Source: Brevibacillus_D fluminis_A
GTDB lineage: Bacteria > Bacillota > Bacilli > Brevibacillales > Brevibacillaceae
DNA length: 64,000 nucleotides
Direction: 5' to 3'
Assembly (NCBI RefSeq): GCF_052072235.1
Contig: NZ_CM125436.1
Span: forward strand, 2,784,001 to 2,848,000
This document shows positions 42,983 through 52,637 of the stretch, piece by piece (position 1 is the first letter of the stretch; each line of letters starts with the position of its first letter). The notes below the pieces were generated by a model. It worked only from the letters and a program-made list of their open reading frames with translations, ran no database searches and was not told the origin of the DNA. A program made the translations under genes and the position numbers.

Positions 42983-43531
42983 TCAGCCATGGCGACTGTA
43001 ATGTTTTCGCAGCAAGGCGAACATCAACAAATCATCATACCCGCCAGCAGTGTATTCGTATTCCGCCAATAACCCTTCCTTGACAAAGCCCAATTTGCGC
43101 AGCACGGCCAATGAGCCGGTGTTGCGCGGGTCGACGACCGCTTGAATCCGGTTGAATTTACAGACGGTGAAGCCGTATTGAATCATCTTCGCAAGCGCCT
43201 CGGTCATGATGCCCGCGCCCCAAAAACGTCGGGAAAGTTCATAGCCGATCTCTACGCGATTATGCGAGGCATGCCAATTTTGAAACCCGCACGTGCCGAT
43301 CAGCTGACGGTCTCGATGCAAGGCGATCGCCCAGCGAATCCCGGAGCGGGTCTTGTACTGCTTCTGGTACCAGTCGATCTCGCGCAGGGCGCCCTCCTTG
43401 CTCTGTAAAGGCTCCATGCCATAGTATTTCGTAACGTCGGGGTCGGAAAGAATCCCATACAAGTCATCGGCGTCGCTTTGCAAAACCTCGCGCAGCAACA
43501 GACGCGATGTTTTCAAACGAGGAAAACGCAT
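42983..43531 (-). CDS. RimJ/RimL-type GNAT acetyltransferase
   Basis: 182 aa. LKTSRLLLREVLQSDADDLYGIL at the start and GYELSRRFWGAGIMTEAL (acetyl-CoA loop) plus VDPRNTGSLAVLRKLGFVKEG are typical of RimJ/RimL and spermidine-type GNATs. Start 43531 is fixed by TGGAGGGA 5 bp upstream. Target not known. Confidence 0.9.
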   Translation of the reverse strand: MRFPRLKTSRLLLREVLQSDADDLYGILSDPDVTKYYGMEPLQSKEGALREIDWYQKQYKTRSGIRWAIALHRDRQLIGTCGFQNWHASHNRVEIGYELSRRFWGAGIMTEALAKMIQYGFTVCKFNRIQAVVDPRNTGSLAVLRKLGFVKEGLLAEYEYTAGGYDDLLMFALLRKHYSRHG

Positions 43532-43666
43532 AAAATCCCTCCAGCGGGTCGTGCGAATCATCGTCATTTATGAACGATTACTATGTTTATACGAGGCCGC
43601 TTCGGGATGTATGCGCCTTGGTACTGCGTCCGTTTTGAAATGAAAAAAGCCCCGAATCGGGGCAGG

Positions 43667-44452
43667 TCATTGAAACTCGTGCTTGATTTCCACACGCTGC
43701 AGCAGCTGGAATGGCGTTGCCGCAAACGCTTCATACGGAATGTAGCTGGGCTCCATCGCATCGAGGATTCTTGTTTGAAAATGCGGGCGCGTCACGAGTT
43801 CGCCGATCGTTTTTTTGGTGAGCCTGGTGAACATCGCTTCCGTGATTTCGCCGGTTTGGACCCGTAGTCCGCCTGACAAAGAGTCTCCGCGAAAAACCAC
43901 GCTGATGGTGCCAGTGGTCATGTTCTGGTAAATCCCCGTAATCCCGTACAGCCGGATTTGAATGCTGGTTTCCTCCATGATTTCGCGCCGCAGCGCATCC
44001 TCCACCGTCTCGCCTTCCTCCATTTGTCCGCCTGGCAGCTCGAATGTGTCGGGCCGGTGCGCACTGCGGACGAGCAATACCTCACCCTGTTCATTCGTAA
44101 TGTAGCCGCTCACGGCAATGGAATGCTGTGGCGCTTGATAGGAGCCGCTTGCCGCCGTTGAACGCAAAAAGTCTTGCTTCGCTTCTACATACAAATCCGG
44201 AAGCTCGCGGCGTTTTTGCTGTGCCTCCTGGTGCAGGGCGGAGGAGCGGATTGCATGTTCAATCGCTTCATAATGCGCCATATCCCTGTATTCCCAGATG
44301 GCCACAACCTCGTCCTGCGCTTCATTCACCCAGCGCCCGACCAGTTTGGCGCCATGTTTGACCTGATTGGGATACAGATACGTATGAAAAAAATCATGGA
44401 ATCGGCCTGCTAGCTCCGGCTTGATTTTGTACGTTTTTCTTCTGAAGATCAA
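43667..44452 (-). CDS. NIPSNAP/ABM-like domain fused to Nudix hydrolase
   Basis: 261 aa from a TTG codon that lies 5 bp after GAGGAGGGA. Residues 1-100 form a dimeric alpha-beta barrel of the NIPSNAP type (RKTYKIKPELAGRFHDFFHTYLYPNQ ... AIWEYRDMAHYEAIEHAI). Residues 120-261 are a Nudix domain with box GGQMEEGETVEDALRREIMEE, the final G of the box replaced by S. It probably hydrolyses a nucleoside diphosphate derivative; the barrel's role is unknown. Confidence 0.85.
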   Translation of the reverse strand: MIFRRKTYKIKPELAGRFHDFFHTYLYPNQVKHGAKLVGRWVNEAQDEVVAIWEYRDMAHYEAIEHAIRSSALHQEAQQKRRELPDLYVEAKQDFLRSTAASGSYQAPQHSIAVSGYITNEQGEVLLVRSAHRPDTFELPGGQMEEGETVEDALRREIMEETSIQIRLYGITGIYQNMTTGTISVVFRGDSLSGGLRVQTGEITEAMFTRLTKKTIGELVTRPHFQTRILDAMEPSYIPYEAFAATPFQLLQRVEIKHEFQ

Positions 44453-44640
44453 CGGGTTCCCTCCTCTGTAGTGCATGCTCTGACCAACTATTTTCGTGAC
44501 TTGCGCGAAAATTCCCTCTTTTGGGATTGTCCTTCTTTTGGGGGCTGTTGCATACAATCAGATCAGCGATAACGAAGGCAAGCGGCTATTTCGGATGGAG
44601 AAGGTTACACTAGGAAGGTAAAAAGGAGGGCAGCACAAAC

Positions 44641-45204
44641 ATGAAACGTTCAACGATCGTCTGGATCGTCATCGCGGCGTTGGTGCTCATCGCGATTTTC
44701 TCAGGTATCAGCTCGTACAATGGATTGATCACGCTGGAAACAAACGTGGATAATAAATTTTCGCAGATTGACGTCAATTTGCAGCGCCGTGCGGATCTCA
44801 TTCCGAATCTGGTCAATACGGTGAAAGGGTACGCGGCGCATGAAAAAGAAGTGATCGCGGCGATCGCCAATGCGCGCAGCAATCTCGTCGGCGCCCGGAC
44901 CCCGTCGGAAAAAGCGCAGGCGGACGCCCAGCTTTCCGGTGCGTTGTCCAGGCTTTTGGTGATTGTCGAAAACTATCCCAATCTGAAGGCTGACGCTCAG
45001 TTTGCCCGGCTGATGGACGAGTTGGCCGGAACGGAAAACCGGATTTCGGTGGCACGCAAAGATTACAATGATGCAGTTTCGGTCTATAACGTGAAAATAC
45101 GCCGCTTTCCCACATCGATTTATGCCTCGATGCTCGGGTTTGAGAAAAAAGATTTCTTCAAGGCGGCCCCAGGCGCAGAAACGGCCCCTGAAGTGAAATT
45201 CTAA
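44641..45204 (+). CDS. LemA-family protein
   Basis: 187 aa. N-terminal helix (residues 7-23), then the LemA signature VDNKFSQIDVNLQRRADLIPNLVNTVKGYAAHEKEV (family landmark) and NYPNLKADAQFARLMDELAGTENRI. Cytoplasmic helical bundle anchored to the membrane. AAAAAGGAGGG precedes the ATG. The stop overlaps the TPM gene start, a pairing common to the LemA/TPM family. Confidence 0.95.
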   Translation: MKRSTIVWIVIAALVLIAIFSGISSYNGLITLETNVDNKFSQIDVNLQRRADLIPNLVNTVKGYAAHEKEVIAAIANARSNLVGARTPSEKAQADAQLSGALSRLLVIVENYPNLKADAQFARLMDELAGTENRISVARKDYNDAVSVYNVKIRRFPTSIYASMLGFEKKDFFKAAPGAETAPEVKF

Positions 45205-45992
45205 TGATGAGCAGGCTCCGTTTATGTTTGGCTGCCGTGATATTGTGGCTGGCGACTTTGGTTCTGGCCAGCAACGCTTATGCACAATCGTCCTCGCCTT
45301 ATGGCGTCTATGTGGAAGACGGGGCCGGACTGCTGCAACCCCAAACCGCACAGCTTTTGTACCGGAATGCCATCTGGATTCACAAGCAAACCGGCACAGC
45401 GCAGGTTGGCGTGGTAACGGTTCCGACCATCGGGAATACTTCGTTGGAAGAGTTCGCGGTCGCCAAGTTCCGCGAGCTTGGTTTGGGGAGCAAGGAACGC
45501 AATGACGGCGTGATGCTTTTGTATACGGCAAAAGAAAATCATGTCCGCATCGAAGTCGGCTATGGTCTCGAAGGCCGAATTCCCGACGGATTGGCCGGTG
45601 CGATTTTGGATCAATATTTTGTGCCGAACCTGCGAGCCGGTGACATCGATCGAGCTTTTGTACAGACCCAGGGAGCGTTGATTCAACAGGTCGCTGCGGA
45701 ATACGGTGTCGACACATCGGAAAAAACCGGAAACGGCGAGCTTCCACTGCCGCCTGATACCCGGACCGGCCAGGAACCAACCAATTTTCTGGCCCATGTA
45801 CCCGGATTTGCCAAAATTCTCATCGTGATCGGGATCATCCTGCTGATTTTCCTCGATTTCAAGTTTACCGGAGGAGCCTTGACATACGCTTTGCTCTCCA
45901 TGGTGCGGCGCGGCGGTTCATCGGGAGGGGGCGGATTCGGCGGCGGCCGTGGCGGTGGCGGGTCATCGGGCGGTGGCGGCGCCAGCAGGTGA
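45204..45992 (+). CDS. TPM-domain membrane protein (YgcG type)
   Basis: 262 aa. Signal peptide (LCLAAVILWLATLVLASNAYA), TPM domain (about 30-155; VYVEDGAGLLQPQ ... VGYGLEGRIPDGLAGAILD), one transmembrane helix near 200-218, and a Gly/Ser-rich tail ending GGSSGGGGASR. It starts in the last base of the lemA stop codon, so the two are co-translated. Function unknown; membrane quality control has been proposed for the family. Confidence 0.93.
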   Translation: MMSRLRLCLAAVILWLATLVLASNAYAQSSSPYGVYVEDGAGLLQPQTAQLLYRNAIWIHKQTGTAQVGVVTVPTIGNTSLEEFAVAKFRELGLGSKERNDGVMLLYTAKENHVRIEVGYGLEGRIPDGLAGAILDQYFVPNLRAGDIDRAFVQTQGALIQQVAAEYGVDTSEKTGNGELPLPPDTRTGQEPTNFLAHVPGFAKILIVIGIILLIFLDFKFTGGALTYALLSMVRRGGSSGGGGFGGGRGGGGSSGGGGASR

Positions 45993-46108
45993 AGGCATGG
46001 CGATCCGTTCGGCATGCGAAATTTACGCCAAGCCCACAATCTTGCCGGGCTTGGCTTTTTGTCATACCTTTAGCTAGGCTTCCAAACATATACAAAGGAG
46101 CGAGTCGC

Positions 46109-46918
46109 ATGCCGGAATTACCCGAAATGGAAACATACAAGCGCGTGCTGGTTCATCATTTTGCAGGCAAACAAATCACGGACGCGGAAGTGAATCGCGA
46201 AAAATCGGTGAACGTACCGGTGACCGACTTCCTTGCAGCGGTGAAGGGGGCGACCGTCACGGGGATCGAGCGGCGGGCCAAGCATCTCGTGTTCAATCTG
46301 AATACCGGGATGCATCTCGTGCTCCATTTGATGCTCGGGGGCTGGATGTATATCGGTACCGATGCAGACAGTCCGCAGCGAACCAAGCAAGTCATCCTGA
46401 CATTTGGCGGGACAAAGCTTTTTTTCATCGGACTGCGCCTTGGCTATCTCCATCTGCTCACGACCGGGGAGCGCGACCGGAAATTCGCCGATCTCGGTCC
46501 CGAACCGTTTGATCCTGCATTCGATCTTGCTGCGTTTCAAACCCAGCTTCACGGCAAAAAAGGGGCAATAAAAATGGTGCTGGTGGATCAAAAGGCGATC
46601 GCCGGAATCGGCAATTGTTACTCGGACGAAATATGCTTCACGGCAGGCGTGAGGCCGACGAAAAAAGTGGGGGAGCTGGATGAGCGGGCGAGACAGTCTT
46701 TGTTTGCCGCTATTCGGCCCGTGCTCACCGAAGCGATCCGCCTCGGCGGCTATATGGACGATCCGGTGTATGCAGGCGATACCAAAACCGGTGGTTACAA
46801 TCACCATTTGCTTGTGTATGACCGTGAACATGAACCATGCCGCCGATGCGGACAACCGATTCAAAGGCACGAAATCGTCTCGCGCAAAACATTTTTTTGC
46901 CCGAATTGCCAAAGGTGA
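46109..46918 (+). CDS. Fpg/Nei-family DNA glycosylase
   Basis: 269 aa. Begins PELPEMETYKRVL (Pro2 nucleophile after Met removal, Glu3), has DQKAIAGIGNCYSDEICF of the helix-2-turn-helix, and ends with a zinc finger CRRCGQPI ... FFCPNCQR. It excises oxidised bases and nicks DNA. Divergence from MutM (ETYK rather than ETVR, altered void-filling loop) suggests an Nei-like or second Fpg paralogue. AAAGGAGCG precedes the ATG. Confidence 0.9.
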   Translation: MPELPEMETYKRVLVHHFAGKQITDAEVNREKSVNVPVTDFLAAVKGATVTGIERRAKHLVFNLNTGMHLVLHLMLGGWMYIGTDADSPQRTKQVILTFGGTKLFFIGLRLGYLHLLTTGERDRKFADLGPEPFDPAFDLAAFQTQLHGKKGAIKMVLVDQKAIAGIGNCYSDEICFTAGVRPTKKVGELDERARQSLFAAIRPVLTEAIRLGGYMDDPVYAGDTKTGGYNHHLLVYDREHEPCRRCGQPIQRHEIVSRKTFFCPNCQR

Positions 46919-47647
46919 AGGGAAAAGCAGCGGACGTGACTGACGCTCTTCTTGCGCGAATCCATGTTTTTCCGGTACAGCCGACAGCCCGGAAAACTGC
47001 CCGCAGCGCCCTCCGCCTGCACCACAGCCGGTTTGCGACACAGAAGAAGATTCCCGATATTTTCGTTCTTCCTTATTGATTTGGCTACCAGAAGGTTCAC
47101 TAGTATAATATCTACAATCAGAAGTTGTGAAATCGTTGCTATGTTTTTTCCTGCATACTCGAACGCTTGTCCTTCATCGCTTCATAACATTGCCGCTCAT
47201 CTTTTCAGCGAAGAACGATTGCCATATCGCGGCATCTATTGCAAGACTGTTTTTTTCGTCTTGCTGCCTCGATAAGGAAAATCATGGAGGGAAGAAGGGA
47301 GAGGAGCGATGGCTGTGCAAGCGGGCGAAGAGCTGAAGGGACAGAGCATCCCACGGCAGCATCTGACAATCGCATATGGCAAAGGAACGGAATTGCCGCG
47401 TCTGATCGACGAAGAAAAGAGGGGAGCCACACGGATACGAGGAGGTGACGTTCTCCAGCTCTTATTATTACAGTCATCAGCTGCTGAAGGCGGCGGTCCC
47501 TGCATGTAAACGGAGCCGCCGTGAAAATCGCGGGCTTGCGGACAAGATTTCTGTACTGCTGGATCGGATGAAAGCGGCGGACAGCAGGGACCATCGAAAC
47601 CGAAGATGGGTCGAATCGGGTGGAAGCTCCATCCGCCGCTACTTCTA
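46919..47647. other. Intergenic region with uncertain small frames
   Basis: About 730 bp. A 66-codon plus-strand frame (47309-47509) has a good ribosome site (GGAGAGGAG 5 bp before ATG) but no recognisable product. A second frame (from GTG 47445, 90 codons) overlaps it in another register and runs 70 bp into the convergent dehydrogenase gene. Either could be a degraded gene interrupted by a frameshift. A promoter-like TAGTATAATA is at 47101-47110. No other structure seen. Confidence 0.4.
47309..47509 (+). CDS. Possible small protein, unknown
   Basis: 66 codons from ATG 47309 with GGAGAGGAG directly upstream. The product begins MAVQAGEELKGQSIP and has no recognised domain; the C-terminal part (after about residue 45) reads through a region that looks better in another frame. 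Kept at low confidence because of the ribosome site. Confidence 0.3.
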   Translation: MAVQAGEELKGQSIPRQHLTIAYGKGTELPRLIDEEKRGATRIRGGDVLQLLLLQSSAAEGGGPCM

Positions 47648-49081
47648 TTATTCGGCAGGCGGCACAATTTCAAAAACAGTACCATTGGTAGCATCAGCCA
47701 CTTTCGTCGAGCCATAAACCCCTACATAAAGTCTGGATTGATTCAGATTCGCTCCCAAACTGACATAATAGGCGGACCCGGACCCAAATTGATAATCGAT
47801 TTCAATAACACGAAAATCATTCGGTTTACCATCCGGTCTTACCCTGGTATACGCTAACACTCCTCTAGCCGGACGTTGGGACTCCCTCGCTCGCGCTAAA
47901 TCTGTAAACACGACGGCTCCCGTCAAATCGGGAATGGCATTTCCCATATAGGGCTGGACGCCTGTAAGTGCAGTCGCGTCAAACTTATCGGCTCGAGGAT
48001 CTTTATGAAAATAGCTGATGAGAGGCTGAAGCCGCTGCGCAGAAGTTTTTACCGCATCATCGTAATAAGCAATCGTTTTCGTATCCAAAGCCGGATTGGC
48101 AGAGCAGCCCGTTATGATCGTAGTGGGAAAAGCGCCTTCCCACCCGCGCCAGCCAAAGTTAATAACTCCTTCCTGGTCAAGTTCAGCTTTCGTGAAAAAA
48201 GCTTGAACAAGCTGCGTAACCGGTATTGGTTTATAGTGAATGAATGAAAAAATCGACTCTACGAGATCTTGCCCGACATTTCCTGCGTATTTGATGTACT
48301 GATGATTGAACCTTTGAAAGGAAATGCCGGGTATATTGCGAACTCCTTTGGCCATGACCGTAAGCGTTTCCTGAATCGGGACGGGCAGCTCATGAAAACG
48401 TGTAACGACGGGCGGATGATTGATGCCTGTATGTTTAGCGACATCGATTTCAATGATTTTACCCGCGATTTCCATATCATCCTGGCTCAAATGAAATGGA
48501 TCATAGCCTGATCCGCCATCTCCGGTTGTCAGCACAAGTTTTCCGGTTTCAGGTGAAAAGTTTAAGCTATTGACACCGTTATGGTTCAAAAATGGCCGTC
48601 TTATCGTAAGCAAAGTCCGCCGTTTTTGTGGCTGACCATTCGATTGTAAAATCCATTCTTCCACTGTATCGATATGATCAAAATGAGTTTCTCGATGTAA
48701 CCACTTTAGATTTAACGTTCTCGAATCACACGGATTCGGTTTAAAAGATTCAAAAGCACCCGGAAGAGCACCTGGACCTTGGGTTCCAGCTACTGAATAA
48801 TGAAGATAAAACAGACCGTTATGATAAAAGTCAGGATGAAAGGCTAGCCCCAGTAAGCCTCGCTCATCATATCCACCACTGGAGACACCCAGTTGTAAAA
48901 CGCGTGGGCGTATATCTAAAAAAGTCCTTATCACCCCGTTCCCTACGTAAAAAATCTCTCCTACCTGTGTTGCAATCATTAATCTTTCAACGGAGTCACC
49001 CGGAAGGATCGTCGTTTTCAAAACAGTGGGCAAGTTGATCTTGCTTACGATGGGCCGTAAACGAACCGTAACTTTTTTCAA
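47648..49081 (-). CDS. Soluble glucose/sorbosone dehydrogenase-fold (PQQ-type) protein
   Basis: 477 aa beta-propeller. YDERGLLGLAFHPDFYHNGLFYLHYS and NHNGVNSLNFSPETGKLVLTTGDGGSGYDP are the hallmark blades of the GSDH/PQQ-dependent sugar dehydrogenase family (HIPL1-like). Start TTG at 49081 is chosen for AAGGAGGG 8 bp upstream; no ATG fits. No signal peptide is seen. No pqq genes are in the window, so cofactor use is open. Base composition is more AT-rich than most neighbours. Confidence 0.85.
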   Translation of the reverse strand: MKKVTVRLRPIVSKINLPTVLKTTILPGDSVERLMIATQVGEIFYVGNGVIRTFLDIRPRVLQLGVSSGGYDERGLLGLAFHPDFYHNGLFYLHYSVAGTQGPGALPGAFESFKPNPCDSRTLNLKWLHRETHFDHIDTVEEWILQSNGQPQKRRTLLTIRRPFLNHNGVNSLNFSPETGKLVLTTGDGGSGYDPFHLSQDDMEIAGKIIEIDVAKHTGINHPPVVTRFHELPVPIQETLTVMAKGVRNIPGISFQRFNHQYIKYAGNVGQDLVESIFSFIHYKPIPVTQLVQAFFTKAELDQEGVINFGWRGWEGAFPTTIITGCSANPALDTKTIAYYDDAVKTSAQRLQPLISYFHKDPRADKFDATALTGVQPYMGNAIPDLTGAVVFTDLARARESQRPARGVLAYTRVRPDGKPNDFRVIEIDYQFGSGSAYYVSLGANLNQSRLYVGVYGSTKVADATNGTVFEIVPPAE

Positions 49082-49363
49082 ATAACCGTACCCTCCTTCA
49101 TATCGTTTCCTTCTATAAAAAATATGGCTGGATCGGTTCTGGTAGCACCCATTTCGGGCGGTTGTTTGGGCCATTTATTTGTTTCCTCATCCAAAAACAC
49201 GACGGCTAGCCGGGACCAACTTTCGCGGGGGACTGGCTTGTATTTTGGAAATGGATGGTAACGGTTGGCAGGATGTTTCCGTCTTACCAAGCAGGAGCGT
49301 GCCAGCAGGCGGTAGCAGCCAAAAGATGGCCAAAATCGCTCCAGCCCGGAAAGGATGGAAAAA

Positions 49364-49819
49364 ATGAAAAAGACAATTGTGTATGCATTTGTGCTGCTTA
49401 TGTTTTCACTCGCGATGCTCGGTGCGTGTGCAGCCCAAAAAGCCGAAACGAAATCGATCGCATATGACAATCCGACGTACCATTTTACATTGTCGCTCCC
49501 GTCAAGCTGGGAAGGGAACTATGACATCGTTGAATCCGAAAACAAGGTCAGTTTCGCAAGCAAGGCAAACAAACAGGCGGGCGGCGAATTGTTTTCCATC
49601 GGCATTTGGACGAAAGAAAAATGGGCCACGGAAGGCGAAGAGCTGGCGGCCGTCATCCATCTCGCCAAAATCGGGGAAGATGGGACGAATGTGTACACGT
49701 TCGCAACGCCGACGGATGTGCAGTACGTACCGGATGACGAGCAGAAAAAGGCGGAGTACGCGAAGATGGCGAGCGATCTGGACGGAATAAAAGCGACCTT
49801 TGCCTTGCAAAAGAAATAG
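49364..49819 (+). CDS. Lipoprotein, unknown function
   Basis: 151 aa. MKKTIVYAFVLLMFSLAMLGAC gives a signal peptide with lipobox LGAC. The mature domain has YDNPTYHFTLSLPSSWEGNYDIVESE, which resembles the PsbP/YgdI-like beta folds often found in Firmicute lipoproteins. ATG 49364 follows AAAGGATGG. Single gene. Confidence 0.8.
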   Translation: MKKTIVYAFVLLMFSLAMLGACAAQKAETKSIAYDNPTYHFTLSLPSSWEGNYDIVESENKVSFASKANKQAGGELFSIGIWTKEKWATEGEELAAVIHLAKIGEDGTNVYTFATPTDVQYVPDDEQKKAEYAKMASDLDGIKATFALQKK

Positions 49820-50037
49820 GGGGACATTATGTAAGCAGTAGAACGGGGGGCTGGAATGATCCTAAAGCAATAAAACCGAACGATTTATATAGATCGATTA
49901 CTATTATTCGGTTTTATATAGATGAAAGACCTGGAAGTGAAAAAAATCTCGGGGCTGATACTTTCAAGTTTTCAGAACTACTCACTTAAATCCGAACAAT
50001 GGCGCACCATCTTATTCCAGATGGAGAGCCACTACTC
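49820..50037. other. Intergenic region with hairpin
   Basis: AT-rich stretch. An 11-bp stem ATAAAACCGAA/TTCGGTTTTAT (49870-49917) with a 26-base loop may end the lipoprotein transcript. A 56-codon frame from ATG 49922 lacks a ribosome site and is probably noise, though its Leu/Ser-rich product could be a gene remnant. Confidence 0.45.
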
Positions 50038-50068
50038 AAAAATAGGACCCGTCGAAAAAGACGGGTCC
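50038..50068 (-). terminator. Terminator of propeller-like secreted protein gene
   Basis: GGACCCGTC/GACGGGTCC stem with a 6-base loop, T-rich on the minus strand. Confidence 0.8.
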
Positions 50069-50115
50069 CTAGCTCTGCATGTTGCTTTGTGATTCGATAA
50101 CATAAACCCAATCAC

Positions 50116-51246
50116 TCAGTACCATTCATACGGGATCTCGGCTAAATCCGCGACATAAAAAAACTTCCCGTCCCTAGACCATCCGATGAACCGGAAATTG
50201 TCCCGATGCTTGGCATACGGGAGGGCGGGAAAGAGAAAGAAACGGGAGCCCTCCTGAAGTCGAATCGATTCGGAGGAGTCCGGTCCTGCCGCAATCGGCC
50301 CACCGGGCATCACGGCGACAAACGCACGATTGTTCGGCGCCCAATGAATATCGGTTAATGATTCGCCTGCTTCAAGCGAGGTACGCATTCCAGATCGAGC
50401 ATCCAGCACGTATGGATGTTCTTCGTGGACGATTTGTTGACTCATATCCGGTGAGAACGACGGGAATGACTGGCGCAAAACATGCGAAAAAGAGGGAAAA
50501 CCAGCCTCCTCGCTCGTTTCAATGCTGTTGGTCCACGGATCTGCCCGTTTCAGAATGGGTTTCGGACGCAGTGAGTTTTGATCCGCGGCTCCGTAATAAT
50601 ATACATAGCGAGAGTCCGGCTGCCAGGATAGCTTCGGCTGATGGTATTCCTTCCAGTACGACATGCCCGTGAACTCGTCTTGCACTGTCAGATTCGCTGT
50701 CTGCAAATCAAGGCTGTAGAGCGTGAAAAGCTTTCGGTTTTTTTCAGAGAGGTCTGTGCTTGCCAGTAAACTGAGATGCCTTTCATCCGGCGAGACTGCA
50801 AGATCGATGACGGTCGCTTGTTCTGGCAGCGTTGCTAGCGGACAAGTATTCTGTGTGAGCGGGTCATAGGTAAACAAGGTGCTGTCCTTGCTTGCAATCA
50901 GCATGTCGCGAAGGGGAAACCAGACTCCTTGACCAGCGATCGGCGTGAATTTTTGCAGCTTGAAATCAAAAACATAGGAAAGCACGCTCTGGCTTTTCGG
51001 ATCGATTTTCTCGGTGTAAAGAAATCGTTCGCTGACAGAAAGGGAAGCCCAATGCATTGGTGTCAGTTTCCCGACAATTTTAGCGGGCTTTTTCCCATCG
51101 ATCGGGACTTGGTACACGATCGTTCTTTCGGGAGCAAGAGAATCCGAAGGGGAGGCAGAGGCACTGCCCACCCTGAACGTGCCAGAGATCGTACACAGTA
51201 GAAGCAAAAAAGTGGCGATGGATCGGGTTTTTCCGATTGTAAACAT
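50116..51246 (-). CDS. Secreted beta-propeller-like protein, unknown function
   Basis: 376 aa with a signal peptide (IATFLLLLCTISGTFRVGSASA). Repeating motifs such as DLAVSPDERHLSLLAST, LSWQPDSRYVYYYG, IHWAPNNRAFVAVM and IGWSRDGKFFYVAD look like TolB/WD40 propeller blades. AAAGGAG precedes the ATG. No named family; no enzyme motifs are visible. Confidence 0.78.
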   Translation of the reverse strand: MFTIGKTRSIATFLLLLCTISGTFRVGSASASPSDSLAPERTIVYQVPIDGKKPAKIVGKLTPMHWASLSVSERFLYTEKIDPKSQSVLSYVFDFKLQKFTPIAGQGVWFPLRDMLIASKDSTLFTYDPLTQNTCPLATLPEQATVIDLAVSPDERHLSLLASTDLSEKNRKLFTLYSLDLQTANLTVQDEFTGMSYWKEYHQPKLSWQPDSRYVYYYGAADQNSLRPKPILKRADPWTNSIETSEEAGFPSFSHVLRQSFPSFSPDMSQQIVHEEHPYVLDARSGMRTSLEAGESLTDIHWAPNNRAFVAVMPGGPIAAGPDSSESIRLQEGSRFFLFPALPYAKHRDNFRFIGWSRDGKFFYVADLAEIPYEWY

Positions 51247-51834
51247 GTTTTTCTCCTTTTTCGCGGGAATGGAAGATCATCAAGCGCTGCCGATCTTTCC
51301 GTAACGAGATGATCTAGGCAAATTGAGCAATGATGATCGAAAAGCAAATAAGTGAAAGCAGATTCAACGAACCGCCTGTGCAAAGAAACGACACGACTAG
51401 CAATCGTAGCGTGAAAAGCCAGTAGCCGGATAGCTGTTTCATTCTGCAACGCTCTTTGGGAAAGAATGTAAAATCCATTGTACCAAAAAATTTTGACAAG
51501 AAACAACATTCGATCGAAAAAATAGTGGTACATATGTTTCCGTTTAGACAACCTGCTACAGTGGGGAGGATCGTTTCATAATAAGTAACCAGAGGTGATG
51601 GCGCGATGCCGGTTGATGCTGATCAGAAGCTCATGCCGTTTGGCGAACTGCCGTCACATCCCGATTTCGCCTTGCCCGAGGAAGCCACGCACACACAGCT
51701 TTCGATTGCACTGTGTGCAGACTGTCGATAAAATGGGGACATAGCGTGTCAAAATGTGGCAGTGTGCTGCTGCGATCACAGCGGCATCATGCCAGAGGGA
51801 AACCACAATGAATGGGTAACACACAGGTGAGCGA
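51247..51834. other. Intergenic region between secreted protein and channel
   Basis: About 590 bp. Apart from the 41-codon frame at 51606-51731, I see no supported gene. Frames on the minus strand are shadows or lack ribosome sites. Confidence 0.5.
51606..51731 (+). CDS. Possible 41-residue protein
   Basis: ATG 51606 follows AGAGGTG at 8 bp. The product starts MPVDADQKLMPFGELPSHPDF and ends ALCADCR; no domain is recognised. A short frame with a plausible ribosome site, but otherwise unsupported. Confidence 0.3.
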   Translation: MPVDADQKLMPFGELPSHPDFALPEEATHTQLSIALCADCR

Positions 51835-52587
51835 ATGATGAAAAAATCAAAGTATACACTGCTTTATGAATTGGGCATGTTTGTGTTGGCTGTCGTTTCG
51901 GTCGCGTCGATCTGGATGGAAGAGAGCACGCTTCACATCGTGGATTGGGTGATCTGGGCCATTTTCACGCTCGATGTCGGTTATCGGTTTTTCCGAGCGG
52001 ACGATAAGTGGGCCTATATCAAAAACAACCCGCTCGATATTATTGCCATCCTTCCGCTGGATGCGGTGTTCCGCTTTGCCAGGCTGGCGAGGGTGTTCCG
52101 AATCTTGCGGATCATCAGTATGTCGTCACATTTTATCAAGCCGTTGTTCAACATTTTGCATACGAACGGGTTGAACAAAGTCGTTACGTTTACGTTTGCC
52201 CTTATTTTTCTATCTGCTATTCCCATCTATTTGGTAGAGCCCAAAATTACAACATACGAGGACGAGTTGTGGTGGAGCATCGTGACTACGACGACGGTCG
52301 GCTATGGCGACATGTCGCCGGTGACGTTTACCGGTCGAGCGGTCGCTGTTGTGCTGATGCTTGTCGGCATTGGACTGATCGGGATGCTGACCAGCTCCAT
52401 CGCCACTTATTTTTTCCAGAAGGAGAAAAAGCAGCATCCGTCTGCGGTCGCGTTCATTCAAAAAGAGCTGCATCGCTATGAGGAGCTGTCCGCGGCAGAT
52501 CTCGATACCATCATGGTGCTGCTCGCGAAATTGCGCGAGGAAAAGGAGAAGGAAAAAGAACCGGAAAAAGCCGTCAGAACATCATAG
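51835..52587 (+). CDS. Voltage-gated-type potassium channel
   Basis: 250 aa, six-helix architecture. S4-like segment FRFARLARVFRILRI carries arginines at every third position; the pore has the K+ selectivity filter TTVGYGD. A C-terminal helix rich in Lys/Glu (EEKEKEKEPEK) may mediate assembly. It likely conducts K+ across the membrane in response to voltage. Starts at ATG 51835 after AGGTGAG. Confidence 0.93.
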   Translation: MMKKSKYTLLYELGMFVLAVVSVASIWMEESTLHIVDWVIWAIFTLDVGYRFFRADDKWAYIKNNPLDIIAILPLDAVFRFARLARVFRILRIISMSSHFIKPLFNILHTNGLNKVVTFTFALIFLSAIPIYLVEPKITTYEDELWWSIVTTTTVGYGDMSPVTFTGRAVAVVLMLVGIGLIGMLTSSIATYFFQKEKKQHPSAVAFIQKELHRYEELSAADLDTIMVLLAKLREEKEKEKEPEKAVRTS

Positions 52588-52612
52588 CCGGCATAGCGTG
52601 CTGTTGCGAAAG

Positions 52613-52637
52613 AAAAGGACCTGCTTCGGGTCCTTTT
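52613..52637 (+). terminator. Terminator of channel gene
   Basis: AAAAGGACC/GGTCCTTTT stem with a 7-base loop, followed by TT. Confidence 0.8.
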
